From assembly GCA_937864385.1 (NCBI GenBank), contig CALMJN010000074.1:1-16633 (forward strand): 16,633 nt of DNA, given 5' to 3'. A model generated the notes under the pieces. That model ran no database searches. It worked only from the letters and a program-made list of their open reading frames with translations, and was not told the DNA's origin. Position numbers and translations under genes: made by a program. This document shows positions 6,205 to 13,903 of this stretch, in pieces (position 1 is the stretch's first letter; each line of letters opens with the position of its first letter). This DNA comes from an uncultured Methanosarcinales archaeon. Its GTDB lineage: Archaea; Halobacteriota; Methanosarcinia; Methanotrichales; Methanotrichaceae.

Positions 6205-7116
6205 TCAGTCCTCCCTGCCCTGGCCCATCAGCCAGGCCATGACCGCCTTGCTGGTGTGAAGCCGGTTCTCCGCCTCATCGAAGACCGCAGATTGAGGCCC
6301 GTCCATGATCTCATCTGTTATCTCCTGGCCCCGGTGAGCGGGAAGACAGTGCAGAGCAATGCTGCAGGGAGAGGCCAGGCTCATCAGATCGGAATTGATC
6401 TGGTACCTGCCGAATACCCGCAGCCTCTCCGCCTCCTCGCCCTCGTCTCCCATGGAGACCCAGGTGTCCGTGACCAGCACATCCGCATCCCTGGCCGCTT
6501 CCGCCGGCTCGACTACCACAGCCGGCCTGCCACCCAGCTGGCGGGCCTGCTCCAGAACCTCCGGCTTCGGCTGATAGCCCGGAGGTGAAGCCACGACGAT
6601 CTCCAGGCCCAGTATGGCTGCGGCCAGAATAAGGGAGTGGCAAACATTATTGCCGTCTCCGATCCAGGCCAGCTTGAGCCCTTCCAGCCGGGAGAAGCGC
6701 TGGCGAATGGTCTGCAGGTCTGCCAGAATCTGCAGGGGATGCTCCCAGTCGGAGAGGGCATTGATCACCGGCACGCTGGCATGAGCCGCCAGCTGCTCGA
6801 CGGTGCTGTGGGAGTAGACCCGGGCAGTGATGCCTGCCACATAGCGGGACAGCACCCGGGCGGTGTCGGCAATGGTCTCGCCTCGACCAAGCTGCAGCTC
6901 GCCTGCGGAGAGGTAGAGGGGATGGGCTCCCAGCTCTGAAGCCGCCACCTCCAGCGAAACCCTCGTACGTGTGGATGGCTTCTCGAAGATCATGGCCAGG
7001 CTTTTTCCCTGAAGGGGGGCGCCGTGCCCCCCCCGCCTGGCCCGAAAGGCATCGGCGCTGTCCAGCAGCCGCAGTATCTCCTCTCGGGAGAGGTCAGAGA
7101 TGGATATGAGATTCAT
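6205..7116 (-). CDS. argF: Ornithine carbamoyltransferase
   Basis: The enzyme makes citrulline from ornithine and carbamoyl phosphate in arginine synthesis. The carbamoyl-phosphate loop FEKPSTRTRVSLE (residues 45-56), the HPLQ motif (SDWEHPLQILADLQT), the ornithine motif ALHCLPAHRGQEI and the closing DEAENRLHTSKAVM are all intact. The length of 303 residues is normal. I place the start at ATG 7116 (MNLISISDLS), as in archaeal homologues; a GTG at 7125 in the same frame would add three residues and stands closer to a possible ribosome-binding site AAAGGG. It lies 11 bases (2 with the GTG) after fwdD and just before hepT. This gene is not usually tied to formylmethanofuran dehydrogenase, so the operon is mixed. 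Annotation of the function is secure. Confidence 0.95.
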   Translation of the reverse strand: MNLISISDLSREEILRLLDSADAFRARRGGHGAPLQGKSLAMIFEKPSTRTRVSLEVAASELGAHPLYLSAGELQLGRGETIADTARVLSRYVAGITARVYSHSTVEQLAAHASVPVINALSDWEHPLQILADLQTIRQRFSRLEGLKLAWIGDGNNVCHSLILAAAILGLEIVVASPPGYQPKPEVLEQARQLGGRPAVVVEPAEAARDADVLVTDTWVSMGDEGEEAERLRVFGRYQINSDLMSLASPCSIALHCLPAHRGQEITDEIMDGPQSAVFDEAENRLHTSKAVMAWLMGQGRED

Positions 7117-7127
7117 TTCCCGCACCG

Positions 7128-7517
7128 CTAGCCCTTTATCCGGGAGAGGATCTCGGATATATCGGTCACAGCCGCGCTTGCCTCCGCTGGCTGGACGGCT
7201 GCCTTTATGCCTTTGAAGCCAGGGATACCGGCCTCGCAGGTGGCATCAGATACAAGCTGATTGGACCAGGGACTGTTGGGCATAAAGGCCAGGCCGGGGT
7301 GGGTGTCTTCTGAGAGCCTGGCGGAGACCACAACGCTTCCCACATCATTTTTCACCAGCAGGCTCTGACCGTCTTTGACACCCAGTCCGGCCAGGTCCTG
7401 CTTGTCCAGAATGATCAGAGCACTCTGGCTTTTATACTCCTCGGAATAGCGGCTCTTTTTTCCTGCCTCATCCTGGAAGATGTCCCGAATAGTGATTATG
7501 CTCAATTCTAAGGCCAT
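7128..7517 (-). CDS. fwdD: Formylmethanofuran dehydrogenase subunit D
   Basis: The 129-residue molybdopterin-dinucleotide-binding domain corresponds to the C-terminal cap of formate-dehydrogenase-type enzymes, encoded separately in methanogens. Family marks are SALIILDKQDLAGLGVKDGQ, FMPNSPWSNQLV and GIPGFKGIKAAVQPA. Subunit D covers the cofactor bound by subunit B in the first step of CO2 reduction, or the last step of methyl oxidation. The ATG lies one base after the subunit B stop, and GGAGG within the end of fwdB serves as its ribosome-binding site, so the two are translationally coupled. Whether the enzyme uses Mo (fmd) or W (fwd) cannot be read from the sequence. Confidence 0.9.
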   Translation of the reverse strand: MALELSIITIRDIFQDEAGKKSRYSEEYKSQSALIILDKQDLAGLGVKDGQSLLVKNDVGSVVVSARLSEDTHPGLAFMPNSPWSNQLVSDATCEAGIPGFKGIKAAVQPAEASAAVTDISEILSRIKG

Positions 7518-7518
7518 C

Positions 7519-8742
7519 CTAGATCGCCTCCATAATTCTCTTCAAGATCTGTTCATCTGCAGGAAGACCAGGCTCTATGATCGGCTCGAATTCGATCTTC
7601 ACCCCGTCCGTGCGCACCGCCGTTCCCCCCGCCTCCAGCCCGGAGATGGCGGCAGGGATAACCACTTCCGCTGCATCTGTGGTCAGCGATCGGTGCGGAT
7701 CTATGGCGATGAGCGGCAGGCGGGCGAGAGCCTGAGCGGTGGCGAAGGGAAGAGATGAGAGCGGATCATAGCCCACGATCAGGGCGGCATCACAGCTTTT
7801 GGCCGCGGTCATCACGCTCTGCTCCGGCCCGTGAACTATCTCGCCGCCCTTGAATGAGACCCGGTTGATATGGCCGGTCTTTTCTCGCAGCAGCTCATTG
7901 AATCCGCGCATATTGAAGTGTCCCACCATGGGCACCACCTTGAAGACGGTGATCTCATTGAGCCTGGCCAGCAGCTTCTCCAAGATCTCCATATTCCCCT
8001 GCAATGAATAAACAAGGCCAGGGCCGGGAAAGATGGCTCCCCACTCCGTCTTCTTGAGCATTGTTCCTAGCTCAATCATCTTCTTTTTGTCCCCCACTCG
8101 GGGGATCTTGCCAGCCAGAACGGAGAGAATCGCCTCTATGAATTCGGCATCCCCTCCCGGGGAGACCCGGAAGAGATTTTCCTTGCATAGGGCTGCGGTT
8201 GCGGACATCCTCACGTCCACAACCAGGCAGGTCCTCTCCTCCTCGTAGCTCTTCTGCCTCTTCTCTCCTCTCGGATAATAGGAGAAGCGGGAGAGATGGC
8301 GAGGGTGGCTGTTGGATGGATCAGCGCCCCAGAAGATGCTGGTATCTGCATAATTTCGCACATCGTCCAGGGTGCAGCTGGGAAGCCTTCCGGATAGAAT
8401 GCTCTCCATCAGGCTTCCCTGACAGAAGGAGGAGGTATCATCTATTGTCGCCCCCAGCTTCTCCGCCAGACTTATGCCCACCCTCTGGGCCTCTAAAGTG
8501 GAGTTGGACCATCCGAATAAAAGTGGGCTCTTGGCGCTTCGTAGAATCTCCGCCGCCCTGGCGATGGCCTGATTTAGATCAACCTGCTTCCTCCCTATCA
8601 TGGGAGACGTCCTCTCGCTGAAAGAGGCCTGGAAGTGGCCGTGCCCCTTGCGGCAGAGGTTCTTCGCTTTAGTAAGCTTCCCCTCCGATACACTTGCCTC
8701 AATATCCTGGCAGAGGAGCGAGCAGCCCGTGCATATTGCCAT
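7519..8742 (-). CDS. fwdB: Formylmethanofuran dehydrogenase subunit B, divergent active site
   Basis: The 407-residue protein is the Mo/W-bis-pterin catalytic subunit that interconverts CO2 and formate. An N-terminal [4Fe-4S] site is visible as Cys4-x2-Cys7-x3-Cys11 and Cys30. Family motifs follow: FWGADPSNSHPRHLSRFS, YYPRGEKR, VDVRMSATA, FRVSPGGDAEF and, near the end, ISGLEAGGTAVRTDGV. The metal-binding Cys107 sits in TSSFCQGS; subunit B of known enzymes has Cys-His (usually CHGP) here, so the neighbouring catalytic His is replaced by Gln108. This is either a divergent isoenzyme or a changed activity. Start ATG 8742 has AAGGTGATA upstream. FwdA and FwdC, which turn formate into formylmethanofuran, are not in the window, so they must be supplied from elsewhere. 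Mo or W type is undetermined. Confidence 0.92.
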   Translation of the reverse strand: MAICTGCSLLCQDIEASVSEGKLTKAKNLCRKGHGHFQASFSERTSPMIGRKQVDLNQAIARAAEILRSAKSPLLFGWSNSTLEAQRVGISLAEKLGATIDDTSSFCQGSLMESILSGRLPSCTLDDVRNYADTSIFWGADPSNSHPRHLSRFSYYPRGEKRQKSYEEERTCLVVDVRMSATAALCKENLFRVSPGGDAEFIEAILSVLAGKIPRVGDKKKMIELGTMLKKTEWGAIFPGPGLVYSLQGNMEILEKLLARLNEITVFKVVPMVGHFNMRGFNELLREKTGHINRVSFKGGEIVHGPEQSVMTAAKSCDAALIVGYDPLSSLPFATAQALARLPLIAIDPHRSLTTDAAEVVIPAAISGLEAGGTAVRTDGVKIEFEPIIEPGLPADEQILKRIMEAI

Positions 8743-8765
8743 ACTCTATCACCTTCCTCTTTCCC

Positions 8766-9227
8766 TCAAACAAACTCTATGGCTTTGCTGGGACAGGTGG
8801 CAGTGCAGGCATTGCAGAGAACCCTGCCGGGTCCGAATCGCTTGCATTCTTCCAGGTTGTTGGCTACTACCACGCCGTCTTCCACCTTGAGAATCACTTT
8901 ATCGCTCTGCGGCCCCAGGCCCACTCCGCAGTGAGTGGGATCGGCGGCCACATTGACCGGACAGGCCACAACGCAATTGCCGCAGCCAAAGCACTTCTCC
9001 GGATGTATGATCAGGCCAGTCTCCGAGGCGCTCTCCAGGGGTGCCATCACCTCTCGCAGCTTATTGAGCTTGGCCTCGTACTTCTTCTCCTCAATCAAAG
9101 GAGTGCACTCCTCGATCTTCTTCTCCCTGCCCAAGAGCCCCACGGCAAAGGCCATGCAGGTGGGAAGCCCGCACTTCTTGCAGTTGGTCTTGGGCAAAAG
9201 CATATAGATCTCCATGGCGCTGACCAT
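8766..9227 (-). CDS. Three-cluster Fe-S protein of the formylmethanofuran dehydrogenase operon
   Basis: The 153-residue protein carries an N-terminal module Cys16-x2-Cys19-x4-Cys24-x16-Cys41, the same spacing as in the regulator at 1970-2767. A standard ferredoxin motif Cys79-x2-Cys82-x2-Cys85-x3-Cys89-Pro follows, and then Cys138-x2-Cys141-x3-Cys145-Pro, in which the first Cys is replaced by Arg135. Cys128 could complete that cluster. It probably passes electrons to or from subunit B, as FwdG/FwdF do, but the N-terminal module is not part of classical FwdG, so I leave the symbol blank. The start is ATG 9227, seven bases after GAGG; a TTG at 9233 is less likely. It is the first gene of a minus-strand operon behind a TATA-like element. 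Confidence 0.82.
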   Translation of the reverse strand: MVSAMEIYMLLPKTNCKKCGLPTCMAFAVGLLGREKKIEECTPLIEEKKYEAKLNKLREVMAPLESASETGLIIHPEKCFGCGNCVVACPVNVAADPTHCGVGLGPQSDKVILKVEDGVVVANNLEECKRFGPGRVLCNACTATCPSKAIEFV

Positions 9228-9331
9228 AATCAAACCTCAATTTAGGAAATATCGGTGGACTGGCTTTATAATCGATTCTATTTATTGCCTGCGCAAACCT
9301 TTTCATAGTTCTTGATTCATCTGCACTAGAG
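9228..9331. promoter_or_regulatory. Divergent promoter region of the fwd operon and the VWA gene pair
   Basis: The 104-base spacer separates divergent genes. On the minus strand, GATTATAAAG (plus positions about 9264-9273) is a TATA-like box some 38-45 bases before the Fe-S gene start, which gives a short leader holding GAGG. On the plus strand, CTATTTATTG (9277-9286) is a weaker TATA candidate for the gene at 9332. The two overlap in space, so regulation could be shared. Confidence 0.45.
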
Positions 9332-11077
9332 ATGCCCTTCCGCAATCCTGCCGCCCTTCTGGCCCTCCTCTCCATCATTCCTCTCATACTGGTCTACCTC
9401 ATCCGTCCCCGGCCAAAGGAGATCCGCTTCTCTGCCACTCAATTCCTCTCGGAGGGCGAGGTAAAGCGCTCCGCGGTACTTAGCCGCCTGATCAGCGATC
9501 CTCTCTTCTGGGTGCAGCTTCTGGTGCTCCTCTCTCTTTCTTTAGCTGCCGCCGGTCCCTATACCACGGAGGAAGCCACTGCCAGCAGCCATCTGTTGTT
9601 GGTGCTGGACAGCTCGGCCAGCATGCAGGCATCCTCTTCCCGGGCATTGCAGATGATCGAGCCTTATCTTAAGGGATATGAGAGGGTGAGCCTGGTTTTG
9701 GCCGGCATTGTCCCCCAGACATCTCTCTCGGAAGGCAGCCCTGATGAGGCCAGGGATGCCCTGAAACGCTTCCAGCCCAAAGCAGTCTCTTCCGACCTCT
9801 CCAGCGCCATGATCCTGGCCGCTGGCCTCCTGGACGGAGAGGGAGGCCATATCCTTGTTGTCTCCGATTTCAATAGCTGGAGCGGCGACGATCCCGGGGC
9901 CACCCGCAAGATCCTGGAGGCGGACGGCCGCCTGAGCATAGTCTTTGCCGATGCCCGTCAGCCGGGGGAGAATGTGGCTCTGATCCAGGCCTGGAATGTG
10001 CCCGGACCGGGATATGTAAACCACACCGCTCTGCTGCACAACTACGGCCCGGCAAGATCCGTCCCGGTTACCATCAGCGGTCCGGGGGGCAAGACCAGCC
10101 GCACGGTGCCGATGGACGCAGGAGAGGACTACTTCCTCTCCACCACCGCCTACCCCGGCATAACCGAGATCTCATTGGATATCGATGATGCCATCTCCTG
10201 GGATAACCTGGCCTATGTCTATGTCCCGGCTCTAAACAAAAAGAGGGTCTTATATCTGGGCGGGGATGGGCCGGCCCTGGCCGCACTGCGCTCTCTGCCC
10301 AATGTCGAGGTGACGACGGCGGGCCGGCCGGAGGGCCATGATCTGGTGGTGGTCTCCGGCAATGCCACTGAGAACGGCAGGCTCAATCAGTATATCGACG
10401 GAGGGCGGGTGATATACATCGCCTCAGGCGAGGCAGAGAGCCCGGAGTATCTTCCCGTGCGCCTGGAGGGAGTGGAGAGCGGCCCGGCCAACCTCTGGGT
10501 GAGAAGCGAGGGCTTTGCCGGGGGGCTGCATTTCAATGAGATTGGCCTTTTCAGCTATCCCAGGGCCGCCCCCAGAAGGGGCTCCGTGACCATGGTCGAG
10601 GCCAATGGCCGGCCCGTCCTCTCATACTGGCGTCTGGGCAAAGGCATAGTGATCTATAACGGCCTGGAACTGGACTCAGATTTTCGTCTGAGGCCGGAAT
10701 ATCCCATATTCTGGTATAAGATGGTCAGCTGGATCACAGATGTGCCTGACGTCGTCCAGTCCAACCGCAAGACGGGAGAGACGATCCACCTGGGCGAGGC
10801 GGCCATGATAGAGACGCCCTCCACCAGATTCATGGCCAGCAGCCTGCTGCTGGACCAGGTGGGGATCTATCGCTACCAGGGGCAGACCATAGCCGCCAAT
10901 ATGTACGATCCCAAAGAATCCTCCCTGGAGAGAAGCCTGGAGGTGGAAGCGGGGCAGTTCAAAGAGGTCAGCCGGGAGACCACTGTGGAAAAAGATCTCT
11001 CCCACTGGATCATCGCCCTGGCTGCCCTGGCCATGCTCCTGGAGTTGGCGGTCATGAGGCGGAGGAGGGAGGCATGA
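9332..11077 (+). CDS. Membrane-anchored VWA-domain protein, BatA-like
   Basis: The 581-residue protein starts with the BatA-type N-terminus: membrane segment 8-24, RPRPKEIRFSATQFL, and a second membrane segment at 58-74. A von Willebrand A domain follows with MIDAS Asp93-x-Ser95-x-Ser97 (LLLVLDSSASMQ), needed for metal-dependent ligand binding, then GGHILVVSDF. The middle (220-320) is beta-rich and CARDB-like, and a Rossmann-like stretch around 305-375 (KKRVLYLGGDGPALAALRSL) recalls glutamine-amidotransferase-like domains. A third membrane segment lies at 558-574 before a basic tail. The bulk of the protein is probably outside the cell. Its stop overlaps the next gene's ATG (ATGA). Such proteins usually travel with a MoxR ATPase and a DUF58 protein; neither is here. 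Role unknown. Confidence 0.82.
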   Translation: MPFRNPAALLALLSIIPLILVYLIRPRPKEIRFSATQFLSEGEVKRSAVLSRLISDPLFWVQLLVLLSLSLAAAGPYTTEEATASSHLLLVLDSSASMQASSSRALQMIEPYLKGYERVSLVLAGIVPQTSLSEGSPDEARDALKRFQPKAVSSDLSSAMILAAGLLDGEGGHILVVSDFNSWSGDDPGATRKILEADGRLSIVFADARQPGENVALIQAWNVPGPGYVNHTALLHNYGPARSVPVTISGPGGKTSRTVPMDAGEDYFLSTTAYPGITEISLDIDDAISWDNLAYVYVPALNKKRVLYLGGDGPALAALRSLPNVEVTTAGRPEGHDLVVVSGNATENGRLNQYIDGGRVIYIASGEAESPEYLPVRLEGVESGPANLWVRSEGFAGGLHFNEIGLFSYPRAAPRRGSVTMVEANGRPVLSYWRLGKGIVIYNGLELDSDFRLRPEYPIFWYKMVSWITDVPDVVQSNRKTGETIHLGEAAMIETPSTRFMASSLLLDQVGIYRYQGQTIAANMYDPKESSLERSLEVEAGQFKEVSRETTVEKDLSHWIIALAALAMLLELAVMRRRREA

Positions 11078-13431
11078 TAGAAGATCTCTATTTTGCCCGG
11101 CCTGAGCTTCTCTGGGCCCTTGCCCCGATTCTCCTGCTGGGAGCGATCTACGTCCGACGCTCCAGAAACAGGCTGTTTGCTGCCACAAGGCTCCTGGCTT
11201 TTTGTTTGATAATAGCCGCTGCTGCCAATCCTTATTTTGTACAGACCCATACCGTCTCCTCCAGTCAGCCCAGCATCACCATCCTTGATGATAAGACTGC
11301 ATCCATGGGCATCTTCGATCCCGCTATTGCAGAGCGGATCCGTGGCTGGACCGATGCTCCGGTTAGAAGCTTCTCCGGGGAGACTACTCCATTGGGAGAC
11401 AAGATCGTGCAGCATTCCATCCCCGGGGGCAGCATCCTCCTGATCTCAGACGGCTACAGCAATAGCGGCCGGCCTCTGGCCGATTCTCTGGCTCTGGCCA
11501 GGGCCTCCAATGCCACCACATTTGCCCTCTCCCTGATCCCGGAGAAAGATGATTCCAGCGTGGAGATCTCCGGGACCAACACCGGCGTTTTGGCCGGGGA
11601 CTATCCCTTCCGGGTTATGGTGCGGTCGGCAAAAGGATATAACGGATCCCTCTCCGTTTTTGCCGACGAGCAATTGATCTACAGCGACAGCATCTCCTCC
11701 AATGCCAGCGCCTCCATCAAGATCTCCCATTCATTCCTGACCACAGGAAACCATATCCTGAGAGCTTCTATTGACCCGGATGGCCAGCCGGTCAACGATA
11801 ATTACCAGAAGGCGGTCTATGTCGTGCCCAAGCCGGAGGTCCTCCTGGTCACCAACATCAGCTCTCCCCTGGCGGTGAGCCTGAAAGACCTCTACCGGCT
11901 GACTGTATCCTCTGAGCTGCCCCTGAGTCTGGATGGATACAAGGCCGTCGTCCTGGACGATGTTCCCTACCGCTCCCATCTGGATCGGCTGGGGGAATAT
12001 GTGCGCGAAGGCGGCGGCATGGTGGTGGTGGGGGGAGAGAATTCCTATGATCTGGGCGGATACAGCAATTCCGGGCTGGAGAGGTTCCTCCCGGTTCGAT
12101 CTGTGCCCAGCGTCTTTGAGGGAGGCAAGACCATGGCTATAGTCCTGGATATCTCCTTCTCCCTCTTGACCGCCCGGACCAGAGACGGCACCACCCTGCT
12201 GGACTATGAGAAGGCCCTGGCCGTGGAGCTGCTCAAGTCGCCCGACCTGCAGGACTACAAGATAGGATTGATAGTATTCGGAACCAGAGCCTATAATGTT
12301 CTCGATCCCGTGCCCCTATCTCGCTCCCGTCAGATCATTTCAGAGAGAATTATGGCCTTGGGTCCGGCGGGCACCGAGAACAGCCACCTGGATAGAGGAC
12401 TGGAGCTGGCCTGGGATATGCTTAATGTAAGTGGCGGCCAGGGGGAGCTGCTTGTGCTCTCGGACGGAAATCTCTATAATTATCCCGAGGTGATGGAGAG
12501 GTCTAGCCAATTGCTCCGCCAGATGAATGTAGACACTCGTCTCATACAAGTGCAGGCTTTCCCGGGCATGACCGGCAAATTCTATGATCTGGCCGCCCAG
12601 ACAGGATCAAACTTCACCCAGTTCGTCTATCCGGACTCTTTGACCACCAGCATGGAGGGGGCTGGTTTGGAGGAGACGACCTCTCCCGAGCAGATGGCCG
12701 CTTATGCTGCCACGACGGTGAGCAAAAACCACTACATAACTGCCGGATTGGATTTGAACGCCAATGTAACCGGATTCAATGACGTCACCCCCAAACCGGG
12801 AGCAGAGCGTCTGGTGGCACTTGCCGATGGCAAGCCGATTCTGACAGTCTGGCGCTACGGCCTGGGCCGGGTGGCGGCTCTGACTGCAGATAACGGCAAC
12901 ATCTGGGCCGGCTCGCTTTACAGCAGGGAGAGCTCCTCTGTAATCTCTTCCACCCTCAACTGGGCCATAGGCGATCCCCGGCCAGAAAGAGGCAGAGTGG
13001 AAGCTGATGACGGCTGGCAGGGCACGCCTCTGTCCGTCACCATAAACAGCGATGCCCGGCCGGTCATTGCTGGAGCAGAGGTGGAGAAGGTGGGCGATAA
13101 CCGATACACTGCCACATTCACCCCCAACAGCTCGGGCATCTACTACATCGGCAGCTACGGCCTGGCGGTCAACTATCCTCTGGAGTTCCGTGATGTGGGC
13201 TATAACCCTGAGCTATCCAATCTGATTATGGCAGCAGGAGGAAAGCTATTCAGCGAGGAAGAGGCCAAGCGCAGCCTCCTGGCCGAGGCCAGAGCAGTCA
13301 GCCGCAGAACGGTTCAGGAGAGGGTCTCCCGAAGGGATGCCCTCCTCATTGTCGCTCTGCTCATCTTTCTCTCTGAGATACTCTATAGAAAAGTGAGTGA
13401 GATAAAGAGAAGAGGGAGATCCAAAATATAA
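11074..13431 (+). CDS. Large membrane VWA protein with glutamine-amidotransferase-like domain
   Basis: The 785-residue protein has two N-terminal membrane segments (12-27 and 38-54), a first degenerate VWA-like region (ILDDKTAS, Asp73-x-Thr75-x-Ser77), a beta-rich domain at 180-250, and a class-I amidotransferase-like fold at about 255-345 (GYKAVVLDDVPYR...YVREGGGMVVVGGENSY) without a catalytic Cys-His pair that I can see. A second VWA domain has MIDAS Asp359-x-Ser361-x-Ser363 (IVLDISFSLL) and GELLVLSDGN. The C-terminal part includes RYGLGRVAALTAD and a final membrane helix (753-771) with a basic tail. This order matches the large partner that sits beside BatA-like proteins in bacteria and archaea. 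It overlaps the previous gene by four bases. No enzymatic function can be assigned. Confidence 0.82.
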   Translation: MIEDLYFARPELLWALAPILLLGAIYVRRSRNRLFAATRLLAFCLIIAAAANPYFVQTHTVSSSQPSITILDDKTASMGIFDPAIAERIRGWTDAPVRSFSGETTPLGDKIVQHSIPGGSILLISDGYSNSGRPLADSLALARASNATTFALSLIPEKDDSSVEISGTNTGVLAGDYPFRVMVRSAKGYNGSLSVFADEQLIYSDSISSNASASIKISHSFLTTGNHILRASIDPDGQPVNDNYQKAVYVVPKPEVLLVTNISSPLAVSLKDLYRLTVSSELPLSLDGYKAVVLDDVPYRSHLDRLGEYVREGGGMVVVGGENSYDLGGYSNSGLERFLPVRSVPSVFEGGKTMAIVLDISFSLLTARTRDGTTLLDYEKALAVELLKSPDLQDYKIGLIVFGTRAYNVLDPVPLSRSRQIISERIMALGPAGTENSHLDRGLELAWDMLNVSGGQGELLVLSDGNLYNYPEVMERSSQLLRQMNVDTRLIQVQAFPGMTGKFYDLAAQTGSNFTQFVYPDSLTTSMEGAGLEETTSPEQMAAYAATTVSKNHYITAGLDLNANVTGFNDVTPKPGAERLVALADGKPILTVWRYGLGRVAALTADNGNIWAGSLYSRESSSVISSTLNWAIGDPRPERGRVEADDGWQGTPLSVTINSDARPVIAGAEVEKVGDNRYTATFTPNSSGIYYIGSYGLAVNYPLEFRDVGYNPELSNLIMAAGGKLFSEEEAKRSLLAEARAVSRRTVQERVSRRDALLIVALLIFLSEILYRKVSEIKRRGRSKI

Positions 13432-13505
13432 AAGACGGCCACCATCAGATTTTAATAGCATAATCAGCCTTATTGAAGATAAGTTGCGGAGGTAACTGCC
13501 ACCAA
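13432..13505 (+). promoter_or_regulatory. Leader and probable promoter of the aIF1 gene
   Basis: The spacer holds gattttaatag (13448-13458), a TATA-like element, with room for transcription start near 13480. GGAGGT follows at 13489-13494, 11 bases before the ATG, a little longer than ideal. No terminator is visible for the upstream VWA pair apart from the short TTTTAAT. Confidence 0.4.
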
Positions 13506-13814
13506 ATGAGTTCTCAAATGTGTACCGTATGCGGCCTTCCCCAGGAGCTGTGCATCTGCGAGGAGGTTGCCAAGGAGCAGCAGAGGATAGCGGTAAAAGT
13601 GCAGAAGCGCAGATACGGAAAAGAGGTGACAGTGATCCAAGGCATAGATCCTCACGAGATTGATCTTCAAGAACTCTGTACCCATCTTAAATCCAAGCTA
13701 GCCTGCGGCGGAACGGTTAAGGATAGCCTGATTGAATTGCAGGGCAATCATATTCAAAGAATTAAAGATATACTGGTGAAGAAGGGATTCGGCGCAGATC
13801 AGATAAGCACCTGA
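13506..13814 (+). CDS. Archaeal translation initiation factor aIF1 (SUI1 family)
   Basis: The 102-residue protein carries the archaeal SUI1 pattern: a cysteine-rich start (Cys6-x2-Cys9, Cys16-x-Cys18 in [15 protein letters not shown]), then [34 protein letters not shown] and [20 protein letters not shown]. aIF1 binds the small ribosomal subunit near the P site and proofreads start-codon selection; bacterial relatives are called YciH. I chose ATG 13506 because of the GGAGGT upstream and because homologues begin just before the CxxC; an upstream TTG in frame at 13473 would read through the ribosome-binding site. The four N-terminal cysteines could bind zinc. It faces cetZ tail to tail. Confidence 0.93.
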   Translation: MSSQMCTVCGLPQELCICEEVAKEQQRIAVKVQKRRYGKEVTVIQGIDPHEIDLQELCTHLKSKLACGGTVKDSLIELQGNHIQRIKDILVKKGFGADQIST

Positions 13815-13903
13815 AATCCTTTTAAAGTTTTTTAAATTGAAAAAAGCGGCTTTGGGTTTGCGGTTCGCTTTTCCTGCCTCTCAAGACATTCTGAGATCGT
13901 TAT
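13815..13903. terminator. Bidirectional termination region between aIF1 and cetZ
   Basis: Plus-strand reading after the aIF1 stop gives CCTTTTAAAGTTTTTTAAATTG, an oligo-T signal. Minus-strand reading after cetZ gives GCTTTTTTC. An inverted repeat AAAAGCG (13842-13848) and CGCTTTT (13866-13872) could fold into a 7-bp hairpin with a 17-base loop usable from both sides. This suits two convergent genes. Confidence 0.5.

Noticed and set aside
8694..9245. Plus-strand 183-codon frame opposite the Fe-S protein and fwdB start
   Set aside because: The minus-strand frame has clear cysteine motifs and a ribosome-binding site; the plus frame has no domain and is its shadow.
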